From Pyrus communis (Eukaryota > Streptophyta > Magnoliopsida > Rosales > Rosaceae): DNA of 64,000 nt. Numbering within the stretch: the stretch's first letter is position 1; each line of letters opens with the position of its first letter. Location: NCBI RefSeq assembly GCF_963583255.1, contig NC_084811.1:12728088-12792087 (forward strand), written 5' to 3'. A program made the translations under genes and the position numbers. Shown piece by piece: positions 1 to 10,115 of the stretch. The notes below the pieces were generated by a model, which had not been told where the DNA came from, did not search any database, and saw nothing but the letters and a program-made list of their open reading frames with translations.

Positions 1-1680
1 AAGTGTTGGGGGGGGGTAAATAGATGCTTTTCATGACGTATTTTCGAAATTCACCACCTATCACTACTAATGTTGTTATTCACTGTTTTAAAAGTGTTTT
101 CATGTCATAAAACAAAAAGAAAAAGAAAAAAAAATCGGAAAAAGTTTGAAAAAAATACCAAAAAGAGTCATTTTTGTTGATTGTTTGTGTCTTAGGGTAC
201 CTTCCAACACAATGATGGGGATTTGGTTTTTAATTGCATGATTGTTAAAGAAAGTTACAAACATGGGTGGAAATTTGATATGCTCTTTGGTTAATACTTA
301 GTTGTAGTTGTCATTTATGAATTCACATGTAATCACAGAGAAAAAAAAATCAGTTTTTGTAACATGCTTGAAGGAAGAAACTCAAACTAACGCTACAACC
401 TTGTGAGACTTGAGCCTATTCTTTGTTTGGAGAGTTATTAATCCGTGATATTGTTGTTTTCTAAAGTCGTTGCATGATCTCATTATTTCTTTGCTTGGTT
501 GCTAATTAGGATGCTTTTTCATCATTTTAATTCCAAATACTAGAACTCATGCCTGTTTCATTCAAAGCATAAAATTGATTGCATAACAAATAACAAGATG
601 AAGTTGTTTAGTTACCACCAAAGCCAAAAAGTCTTATCCCTTGCATATGTATTGTAGGTTTAACCCCTTTGAGCCTTATTTAGCCTATTTTCTTTGTTAG
701 CTGCATTATCCCTACCTACCCTAGCATAGGAATACCCATAGCCTTGTTCTTAAAGAATAGTGAAGCATGGCTTATTGGAATTCCTTTGATCTACGATTTG
801 TAGAAAAACAAGTGTGGGGGAAGAATTTGTTCTTTTGAATCCAACGAAGTAGTGTGTATGTTTCAAAAAAAATAAAATAAAATAAAAAAATAAAAAAAAA
901 AAAAGTTGAGAAAAGAAAAAAAAGAGATTGAAAAGAAGTGAGAATGAGTTCATAAGTGTTGGTTGCTGAAGAAGGGTCCAAAAATGTGAATTTGACCATA
1001 AAGTTGCACGAATCTCCCCTTTGTGTTTCAAGTTGGGTGCTGCAATCAAAAGTTGAATTCTAAGTGTTGATTTCATTACTTTGCTTACTCTCACTTTAAG
1101 AACCTTTGTTTATCCTTAACCTTTCTTTATTAGCTAATACCTTAGCCCGATTACAACCCTTAGACTTCTATCTTGATTGTTATGTTATTCAATATGTGGA
1201 GTTTGAAATTGGTACGAACATATGGAATCCCTGGTTCTGGCTTTTAAGTAGTGGCTTTCCATTCATGAGATCATATACATGTGTGTATTAGTAATTTCAG
1301 AAAGTGCCTTCTTTGTTATAACATATGTGAGTGCTAGTCTACATGTTTACATCAATCTTGTCACATATACTTAGTATAGGGAGCGTAGTCAGAAAATTTG
1401 TGTGAAAATAGAGAGTATATCTAGTGAGGAATTGAGTGAATTCTCTAAGGCATGTTACTACTTTCAAATATTGTTTTAATTGATTAAATGCAAGCTAGTG
1501 AATGGTGACTACAGTTAAGTGTATACTTAAGAGTAAGGATGGTTAAAATCTATGTGAGTAGTGATTTTTAACATTTCATGTTCCATTGAAAATCCCTGAG
1601 GCAATTGTTGAAAGGTTTAGGTTTTATTTTGTTTTCTTTGTTTTGCTCGAGGACTAGCAAAAGCTAAGTATGGGGGAATT
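1..1680 (+). mobile_element. Athila-like LTR retrotransposon, 3' internal spacer (left part outside window)
   Basis: This non-coding stretch lies immediately before a 3' LTR and ends in a purine-rich tract (AAGTATGGGGGAATT, about 1666-1680) that fits a polypurine tract. It begins with a G-run at about 8-16 and contains an A-rich purine tract at 865-935. The same order of landmarks occurs on the minus strand at 57397-59140, next to Athila-like gag-pol, and stretches such as 720-830 match 58280-58370 in reverse complement. I therefore assign it to the pol-to-3'-LTR spacer of the same family. Athila elements can carry an env-like frame here, but I see no coherent frame in this copy. Confidence 0.75.
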
Positions 1681-3249
1681 TGATAGAAGCATATTTATGA
1701 GACTTTGTTATCTTATTTCTTTGCATTTACTTAGTTAATTTCCATTTATTATAGTGATTTAGTTTATTTTCATATTATTGTAGGTTCAATTGGTGAAGAT
1801 GACAATAAATGGCCAAAAGGAGCAATTTAGAGCAGTTTTGGATTTGGAATGGATAACATGCGTGGGAACAAGTGGGATCGACGTTTTTGAGGTTTAAAAG
1901 GTGATTAACATGTGTTAAACATGTGCTAAAGATCTGGAGAAATCAGAATTGAAGCTTGGAAGACAAGGAAAAACATTATCTTTTCCAACCTTATCTAACC
2001 TTATCCAATCTTATCCTATGTTATCCAGTCTTATCTTATCTTATCCCATATTATCCAAACATTATCCTATTTAATCCAACATTATCTAAACTTATCTCCA
2101 GCTGCAAAATGAGTCTTTATCCTATTCTAAATCCTTCACATCTGAATTTTGGAGTCCTAATCCATCTAAACACATCAATCATTTTCCTCCTTGGTTTCAG
2201 CCCCACCTTGCCTTATAAATTGTATTGTGCCACAGCATTCAAGGGGGCCGCATGTTTTAGGAGCATTCAAAGAAGAAATCAAGTGTGTTGTGACCTGCAA
2301 TTAGGAAAAGGAGAGCTTGTGCTGTGCAGAGATACACCCAAGTCTTGTGCCGCAAATTGCAATCAAGCCATGGAGATTTCCAGAGTTCTTTATATCCTTT
2401 CTTAGTTTCAATGTTTATTTTATATTGCTTTTCAAATACAATGAACATGAGTGGCTAAGTTTCGTTTTAACTAGAGGTGAATTCAAAGCCATGGACATAT
2501 GTTTTATATGAATTGATTTCCTCCAGTTATTGTTTCGTAAAGTATGAATGCAATTTACTTATCTGTTTTATAGAGAACTTATTCTTGTATGCTTATTAAG
2601 GAGGCCTACTTAGTATGCATGCAGGGATTTGATGCTAGAGTACAAGGGAATTTCACCTAATCGTTATGAACTTATATTCACAAGTAGTAAAAGTCACTAG
2701 TCATGATTGCGTTAAGTAAATTCCTGGCAAGAGTATCATGCTTTTCATAGTTATGAATGCCTTGTCAATGCTTATGATTTTCATATAACTTAATGATCTT
2801 TGATATGTATCTCTGTCATGTTGTTCATATAGGGAACTTGATAAGAATAATTTGATTGCATTGCTGAGTCCAATTCAATGAAATTAGGAAAATCTGAGAG
2901 TTAATTAGTATTGTTCACAATTAATTTGGGGCATTGTTATTCATGGTTTATAGGAATAATCGATTTGTATGCATATGGTTTATGTGTGGAGAAGAATCCT
3001 CTAGCTAGCTTTTCACCCAAATTTCATTCACAATTTACTTTGTTTGATGCAATTTACTTTAGTTTCTTAAAATTCGTCCAAAAATCTCCATATCATTGTT
3101 TTAGTATGTGTTAGTCAGTTTTTAGGGTTTTTGTGTCAAAATTTTGTTGAGTAGCATCCCTTCTAATCCCCGGATAGAACAATCCTCATTTGCTCATACT
3201 ACAATTGCATTAAAAGGGTTTTGTTTGTGTGTTAGTTTCTACCACATCA
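1681..3249 (+). repeat. 3' LTR of the Athila-like element
   Basis: The LTR starts TGATAGAAGCATATTTATGA directly after the polypurine tract and ends ACCACATCA. It shares its start, the TTATCC-rich array, the block around 'gatgctaga' (about 2630) and its 3' block with the LTRs at 9849-15679 (nested parts removed), 20723-22885 and 56632-57396. It is 1569 bases long. The 5' LTR and any TSD partner lie outside the window. Confidence 0.8.
1975..2100 (+). repeat. TTATCC/TTATCT degenerate tandem array in the LTR
   Basis: There are roughly a dozen short units of the type CTTATCC, CTTATCT or ATTATCC, with period about 8-12. The reverse complement unit is GATAAG/GGATAA. Equivalent arrays lie at 14145-14230 (same LTR family) and, in reverse complement, at 57020-57115. 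The array is therefore an LTR character and not a local expansion. Confidence 0.7.
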
Positions 3250-3453
3250 CAATTAATGTTAATGAAATAGCTAACGAAAATATACTTCCTAATTCGTTCC
3301 TCGCCGATAGTGGTTTAAAAAAAAAACCGCATACACAACAAATTTAAGTTTGTTAGTTTCATTGTGTAATTTCCAAAAAAAAAAATATTCAAAACAAAAT
3401 CGCTTAACAAATGATATAGGTGATGAAGAGCGGGAGAATAACAGTCAGTGATC
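3250..3453. other. Short AT-rich spacer, no gene seen
   Basis: This sequence lies between the end of the Athila-like LTR and a minisatellite. It holds A-runs at 3319-3327 and 3374-3384 and no supported frame or element end. The expected 5-bp TSD of the LTR cannot be tested because the left end of that element is outside the window. Confidence 0.5.
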
Positions 3454-3529
3454 AAGCTAAGGGAGAGGAGAGACAATGAGCTAAGGGAGATGAGAGACAG
3501 TGAGTTGAAGGAGAAGAGAGACAGAGCTA
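3454..3529 (+). repeat. Three-unit purine-rich minisatellite (about 25 bp)
   Basis: Three imperfect units read 'agctaagggagaggagagac', 'agctaagggagatgagagac' and 'agttgaaggagaagagagac', each followed by 'aatg', 'agtg' or 'agag'. Any frame read through it is a by-product of the repeat. Confidence 0.65.
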
Positions 3530-3539
3530 CAATGAATTT

Positions 3540-5235
3540 GCAATTTTTGCCTCTCTGCGTTTGGGAAACTAAATTAAAAACTCATCTTCTTGTGCGACAA
3601 AGGCTTTGTCGGGCAAAACCCATTCAAAACTTTAGCACCTCCGTCCTCCTTTGCAACGTTTTTTGCCTGACCTTGCGCGATGAAAATATCATCACGTAAA
3701 GCATATACATTCCACTTTTTGGCACCAACTCGATGATCATTCCCGCGTTTTCTGATTACCTTTGCACGACGACATCGATGGTTTGACATTCGTCATGCAT
3801 AGTAGCTTTGTGCAACCAACTATATTTCGTCATGCCACAATTATTGTTATTGTTATTTTTGTTATCTTTTTTTTTCATTTATTACTTTATCTATTTTAAA
3901 TCACATAAATGTTTAATAAACAAAGTAATAAATTACACACGAATAAATCAACAAATGTTTAAATTAAAACATTCATGCATATTTTATTAATACAATCATT
4001 TATTACAATACTATTTCATTCAACAAAAACGTTAAGATCACATGTTAAAAAGTAACATTCATAAATAAAAACTTAAAACTCAAATGTTACTATTTAATTA
4101 ACTATAAAATGAAACAAAAATACAATTCTATTCCATTGCTAGTGGTTTAGGTATTCGTTGCAGTTTTGCCTCACATTCAATATCAAACTTCCACTCCCGG
4201 AAAGAGGATTTGAATATGTTGTCGATGCAATTTATCATATTTGGGTCACTTTTTTCAATGTGCAAATTAGGCTTTTATGCAAAAATTAATAAATTATAAT
4301 CTCACTAATATAATATATGTAAAGAAAATAATTATTATTTAACTAATTAATTAACACGTACTTCTAACTCATCGATCAAGCGCGTCTTTATCTCCTTGGG
4401 GACGACTCTCCAAGACTCTCAATCTACACCGCATTTGTCACGCACTAATACTCGCACGTCAAACGTAAACTTGTTGCGCATATCCGACATTTGAACTCCA
4501 ATTTATTCTTCAAAAGTGATTCAGTAGTGGCTCCCACCAAAAGTGTATCGTACCCGGGGCGCAACTCTTTTTTTTTTGTGTCTACCAACAGAATATATAT
4601 TTAAAATAATAAAAGAAAATATATACTTTATACAAAACACAAAATTTAGTATGTATCACCTTTTCCAGAACCTTGACCCTCGATTCTCTCCAACGAACGA
4701 GCACCAAAATCTACCATCATACTCAAATTCAAATAACAATTGGAATTGTAATCCGGAAAAAAGTATAACGTTTTGAAAAGACGAATTCTGAAGAATAGGG
4801 AGAGCAAAACTGCATATTTAAAGGAAGTTTGGGCACCTTGCGTGATGAATCCTTTGTCACGCAAAATCCTGCACTAAATACCATATTGATTCCTCTAATT
4901 CAAAAGCATTGATTCCTCTGACTCAGAAAACTAACCATCTAGTGTAAATGTTCATAGCTTGCACGATGAAACCTTTGTCGCGTAACACTTTCGTGGGAAA
5001 TGTTTCATCACACATTTGTTTGGCGGCAAAAAATGACTTACCCGCGGTTTTCTCTCACACTTCGAGCGACATAGTCATTTTTTCATTGTGAAAACCTGTT
5101 TGCACGACCAAACATGTCGTCGCGCAATGTTCAATGATTTTTCACCACGGTAGGTCATTTTTGTCGCGCAAAATACTCTACCGCGACGATTTTTGCTTCG
5201 TTGCATAAAGATTTGTGGCGAAAATAGTTTTTGCT
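3540..5235. mobile_element. Degenerate CACTA-like non-autonomous DNA transposon (tentative)
   Basis: The stretch carries many short words in both orientations of the type TTGCGCGAC / GTCGCGCAA, at about 3588, 3670, 4438, 4838-4870, 4960-4990, 5100-5130 and 5165-5210. Clusters of subterminal repeats in both orientations are typical of CACTA (En/Spm) ends. No transposase frame is visible and neither end shows a clean CACTA terminus. The right edge, read on the minus strand, begins GAGTAGCAAAAACTATTTTC, which could be a decayed terminus. Extent is approximate. Confidence 0.4.
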
Positions 5236-5298
5236 ACTCATGAATAGAAGATTGACATTGCATAGTTATGTGTAAATTTAAAAAATTTCCGAACCTAT

Positions 5299-5310
5299 GC
5301 TCTGATACCA
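5299..5310 (-). promoter_or_regulatory. Retrotransposon primer-binding-site-like motif
   Basis: The minus strand reads TGGTATCAGAGC, the usual complement of the 3' end of initiator tRNA-Met used by many plant LTR elements. It lies about 50 bases beyond the LTR end at 5360 on the same strand, farther than usual. This suggests that the LTR at 5360 is a 5' LTR whose internal domain to the left has been lost. Confidence 0.5.
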
Positions 5311-5359
5311 CACTAAAATTAGAGCAGTCATAAGATCAATTTCGAATATAATACCAATC

Positions 5360-6600
5360 TGACACGCCCAATCCGAAATGTCCACTGAATATCCAAATCA
5401 CGGCATGCTATCCGATATCCGAATGGTGACGAAGTCATAGTGTGAAGGTGAGTTGTAAAAAAATTGAATAAATTAATGAGAGTATAAAAATAAAAGCAAA
5501 GTAGAATGCAAGAGAGTGGTGAACCATTAAATAAAAGTATGTAATGGTAACCAGAGACACCAAACTGACACAAATACATCTAAATATGTGAAGCTGAAAT
5601 AAACTAATGTAATACATTTGAAGATGTTAATTACAAGATTATTAAGAAGAGTTCCTACAAAAATGAGGAAAGACTATGCCTCCACGCCTCGTCGTCAAGA
5701 GTTCCAAAACATACTAAATCAAAACAAAACGTATGAGTGGGCCAAAAAAAGATTTCTACAAAACATTTCTCCTTCGAACATACTAATCCCTCATTGTAAT
5801 AATAGTCAAATTCATAATACATATAGTACCCAAAAAAAAAAAAAAAAAACCCAAACAATAAGGTAGAAAAAGTAATTCAAAAAGTCGGGGTAAAACTCTT
5901 GAATTCTCAATCTAAAATTTTCAAGAAAGATCCAATGGGTGGAATCACAGATTCAAAGTGTCCCATTGTGAATCCGTAATACTAAAAAAATAATAAAGTA
6001 CCATGGCATCATGAAAATCATGTATATTGAAAAGTACGTATATCACAAATCACCAATAAAACAGATATGGTATGTGGTGCTCATCAAACAATGCAAACAC
6101 ACAAGCTCATGTAGAGATATTCTGACATGAAACATGTTGGGTGTATAAAGTTTATGTTATACTACATACACGTGTAGCTCGCGTTAAGCGCTCAAATACA
6201 AGTCTTATTTTCCTAGTGCAATCTAGGGACAAGCTGACACCTACAATAGATCCAAAGTCAACATGTTCCCCTTCTAGGAGAATTTAGGTCATTTCACACC
6301 TCCCAGAATTAAAATATTCTTATTTTCAGGAAGGCCTGTAACATTAACTGCAATTTTTATTAGTTTTCTAGTCAAGGTGTTTATTTTGTTTCTTTGAGAA
6401 CTAAGATTAAATAGTGAGTGACTACTCACAACTCTATGGTTGAACACTTATACTTCTACATCGAAAATCTAATTTCTCACCTCTCTTTTTGGGTCTTAGA
6501 CCTCATTTGAATCCGGAACAAAGAGGGTAATGATTTTGACACGATTTTTAGCCAAATGCCCTCCAAATTAAAAAGAAAAAATAATGTCCTTATTTTGTCA
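5360..6600 (-). repeat. Long LTR of the TGTGACA family (right end not determined)
   Basis: On the minus strand the sequence ends CGGATTGGGCGTGTCA at 5360. It contains the family's signature islands, such as a 'gcgagggattag'-like block near 5790 and the block around 6240 that matches 52000 and 11170. It is related to the LTRs at 9993, 10116, 28288, 30967 and 51398. From about 5665 rightward it matches 16383-17280 closely, because both belong to the tandem segmental duplication. I could not find the 5' terminus. Confidence 0.6.
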
Positions 6601-8129
6601 GTAAAAAGGAGAGAAAGAAGGAAGCCTACCTTACTTTGAACACCAAGTAACATGAACTGGCGGTCAAAAGAACTCTACAAAAGTAGAGCTCCATGTTCCA
6701 ATTGATGAAAAATTAGAGCGAACAAAGACAGTATTCTTTGTATAATGACCATGTTCCTCTCTATTCTTTTCCCCAATTGTTTGGTACAAATAAGGACGAT
6801 GAAACTGTACAACATCCAAAATACGAAAGTTTGTATGGCAAGAATACACCGTCACAGTGGCGTTCTATGCTAATAATATAAGGTTGTGTGTTAGTTTCAT
6901 TTTGTGTGTCCTTGTATCACATGTTCCCTTCACATGTCCTTATATCACTGACACTTGACGGCACCATGATGGTTTACCTATTGCATACAAGTTGTCCTCC
7001 CAAAATATAGACTGTGTTCTGTCAGCTGACTCGGGGTTGGTAGGGACATTATCAATTTAATTGTTACTTGTTTATTAACCTGAGTTTCAAGGCATTAAGA
7101 GTTCGGACCAAACAAATAAATTAAATTTAGGTTAATCTGGATATGTTAAATAAAAAGCAGGTTAGACAAAGGTACTACTTTAAGGCCTAATCTGTTAACA
7201 ACCTCCGGCAAACCCTAATCTGTAATTCTTTCTGGTTTTCTTGATGAAAAGCTGCCTAAAATTAAGGCCAAAGTTGTTGACCCACGAAATGAAGTACTCA
7301 TTGTATCCATCTTTTACCTTTCCAAACTAATTATGCTTTGCACATGTTTGGATCTCTAATGGAAGGAAAGAAATATTGTTAGGGACTTTCCAGCCAAGTG
7401 GTAAGTTGAGTACAACAAAGCGTTCTTCAGTTCAAACATATCGTGCATCTATGACAATCTTTTATTTATAATTAGAATTATGTGCATACGACACATTTTT
7501 AAACAGATGTTACTTACCGCTCAACTTTATCACGTAACATGGAAGCAAAATAGTAGTTCAAGGGTGGTTCCTAAAATTGTATAGGATCAGATAACAAAAA
7601 AAGGGCCACTGCTGAAACTATGCCCTATATTAAAAGTATGTTGAAGTTAGAAATGAAGGTCAACTTTTGAAAATTTGTGACTAGTCCAAATTTAAGGAGA
7701 GAAGATGATATAGTGACTAATCCATCTAACTCGTTCAACTTGACATAATTAGGACGTTGACTTTCAGTTCTTGCTTCAACGTTGACTTCCAGTCCTAAGC
7801 ATCAAAGATGCCCTTACGGTGCGGTTGAACAAGGGACTTCAAAGTCTATGGAACATGGCCGAAGATGCTAGACACTGCATCAGATCAGGTCAGATTAGCA
7901 GGGTTTCGGACTTGATTGCTCTCAAGCCCAACTTCAGCTTCATGACCCATAGCCATCAAACGTTGCATAGGGAACATGCAACATGTTCTGGGAACTACTA
8001 TTTTGGGTCCTCCTATTGTAGCAATGTACTGTCTTTGTTCCGTCTGGAAATAATGTTGGGCGGCCAGTTGTGTCTACACTACTCATCACCTGATAAAACA
8101 CTATCACTCTAAAATGAGAAAGCCCCAAG
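6601..8129 (+). other. Upstream flank of SAUR copy 1 (promoter remnant)
   Basis: From about 6960 the sequence is alignable with 24205-25600 upstream of the intact SAUR gene. The best-kept block is 7905-8060, which matches 25245-25400 and contains CATGCAACATG (an RY-type CATGCA core) in both copies. The frames at 7819-8112 and 25248-25430 overlap this block but differ by indels, so I read it as regulatory or neutral DNA. Between 6600 and 6960 I see nothing recognisable. Confidence 0.5.
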
Positions 8130-8137
8130 TATAAATG
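8130..8137 (+). promoter_or_regulatory. TATA-like box of SAUR copy 1, now detached from its ATG
   Basis: TATAAATG occurs here, aligned with TATAAATA at 25602-25609, which sits 41 bases before the intact SAUR ATG. In copy 1 the ATG is at 9813, about 1.68 kb away, because of the insertion at about 8171-9804. Confidence 0.5.
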
Positions 8138-8488
8138 CCCACGTCCACCCTGAACAATCCTTATAAAAAATTAAAAAAAAGGAAACTAGATTATAATTCC
8201 TAAATAAGATCTATTTTTTATTAAAGTTGGGTGTAAGAATAAATATTGATATTGATTTTGGTCCTTTGACTTTATATATCACCTAAAATTTAGCTAATAA
8301 TTATTAACTTTTGTTTTGTTTTATCTTTAGTATTATAAATAGAATATTTTTACTTAATTTGTATTCAATATGGGTACAAAAATTGCTTAAGTGGTAATAG
8401 TACATATATGTTTATATGCACCTATATATATGTATACATAATTTGTGTACTTGTGCATATGCACATAAATATATATTTATGTACCGAT

Positions 8489-8712
8489 ATATATGCACCC
8501 ATATATACATTTGTGTATCTATACATATGAACCTATGTATATATGTTGCGTATATATATATATGAACCTATGTATATATGTTACCTATATATATGAACCT
8601 ATGTATATATGTTACCTATATATATGCACCTATATGTACATTTGTGTACCTATACATATGAACCTATGTATATTTGTTCCTATATGTACCTATGTATATA
8701 TTCATGTACCTT
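8489..8712 (+). repeat. Tandem repeat, unit about 31 bp (ATG-AACCTATGTATAT type)
   Basis: Units of the form gaacctatgtatatatgtta followed by cctatatatat recur, with variants 'gcacc' and 'gttcc'. The array explains the tyrosine/isoleucine-rich open frames here, which I do not regard as genes. Confidence 0.75.
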
Positions 8713-8773
8713 TATAATGTATATTGTTTATTGTGTCTGCATATTAATATTTGTTTGGTTTCGTGATTGTATG

Positions 8774-9530
8774 TATAAAATTTTTAGTATTTATCAAATA
8801 TAGCAAAAAATTAACACTTAATTTCAAAAATGTCACTTTTTATAAAAATTTACAAATATATCCAAAATTCCATCTAAATAGACACAAATACCCTCAAATT
8901 TAACAACCAAATAAATTAAAGACTTTTTAGCCAAAATGATTCGTGACATTGACAAAACTCTTTAATCTGGTCCTTAACAATTAATGGTAATCAATAGTAG
9001 TGTTCTTGAATTTGTCTATCGTGAATCATTTTAGTCTTTCTTTGAATTTGTCTATCGTGATCATTTTAGCTTTTTTGTGAAAAATTTGTCAATTGCTCTG
9101 TTAGTGTGATGATGCGGGTGCCACGTGGGTCTTACAAATACAATCATATGACGACATGTGAATTAACTTTAAAAACTACTTTATATTTACAACTAAAAAT
9201 GATATTAGTAAGAGAAAAGGCGTTGAATGCAGGATAGAAATTATGCTGCTCTCACTTGCGGTAACTACGACGGTGCTCAATGTTGGTGGTGAGGGGGTCG
9301 AAGGGGATAAGGTTGTGGTGGTGGAGTGTAGAAGCGAATGTGAAGTTGGATCGGAGCTTAAGGCGATAGTAGCTGAAAAGCCTTTAATTTATTTAATTGT
9401 AAAATTTGAGGGTAATTGTGTCTATTTAAGTAAAATTTTGTATATATTTGAAAGTTTTTATAAAAAGTGACATTTTTGAAATTAAGAGTTAATTTTTTGC
9501 TATATTTGATACATACTCTAAAATTTTATA
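8774..9530. mobile_element. Foldback/MULE-like element with about 160-bp terminal inverted repeats
   Basis: 8774-8932 and the reverse complement of 9374-9530 match over roughly 160 bases. For example, 'tcaaatatagcaaaaaatta' at 8793 mirrors 9490-9510, and 'gtcactttttataaaaattt' at 8831 mirrors 9450-9470. The interior has a short tandem repeat (gaatttgtctatcgtga, twice, 9009-9060). Long TIRs without a transposase suggest a MULE-derived or foldback element. I did not find a convincing TSD. Confidence 0.6.
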
Positions 9531-9852
9531 TAGTTTAATTCTCATTAGCAAAATGATTTAAAAAGTCTTTCATTTTAAATTACTAAATTTGATATGTAGA
9601 AATAAAAATTTTTATTTTTAAGGCGTTATTGATGATTAAATTAGGTATCTTAGGAAAAAAAAAATTGAAAATAATAAAAGTGGGCAGGGTATTTAATATG
9701 ATTGATAATGAGTTTTAATGTTAGGGACTAAAACTAGATTTACAAAAGCATCCCGGTTATAATGAAAAAATAATCTTCTTTAGGTCCTTAAGTCTAAATG
9801 CCGCTAAAAAAAATGTCTGAGTTCTCACTTCACATAAATATGGCTCCTTGAT

Positions 9853-9928
9853 AGGAGCATATTTATGCGACTTTGTTAGCTTGTTTCTAGGAGCATATTT
9901 ATGCGACTTTGTTAGCTTGTTTCTTTGC
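9853..9928 (+). repeat. 36-bp direct duplication at the LTR 5' end
   Basis: The block starting aggagcatatttatgcgact and ending gcttgtttct occurs twice in tandem. The sister LTRs at 1681 and 20723 have it once. Confidence 0.8.
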
Positions 9929-10115
9929 ATTTAGTTAGTTAGTTTCTATTTATTATAGTGATTTAAGCTATTTTCTTGTGTTTGTAGGTTTATGTGACAG
10001 CCCGTCCCGGACTTTTCGTACCGTAGGGGTGAAATGACAGTTTTGTCCCTCGTATGGTTGTTTCGTTGTGTGGTCGTTTTTGGGTTTTGATTGGTTCATT
10101 TTGGACCACACACAT

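Larger units (their letters stand above)
8171..9804. mobile_element. Insertion of unknown class between SAUR-copy-1 promoter and ATG
   Basis: In the intact copy the leader reads ccttataaaaaaatgtctga. In copy 1 the same leader is interrupted after 'ccttataaaaaa' and resumes at 'taaaaaaaatgtctga'. The 1.6 kb between is AT-rich and holds a 31-bp tandem repeat and a long terminal-inverted-repeat element. Because the joint lies in an A-run, I cannot assign a TSD or decide whether this was one event or several. Confidence 0.6.

Noticed and set aside
7819..8112. 97-codon frame upstream of SAUR copy 1, partly conserved at 25248-25430
   Set aside because: The second copy is interrupted by an insertion and indels that are not multiples of three, there is no family motif, and conservation is better explained by shared ancestry of the promoter region.
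8493..8803. Tyr/Ile-rich open frames
   Set aside because: They are translations of the 31-bp tandem repeat.
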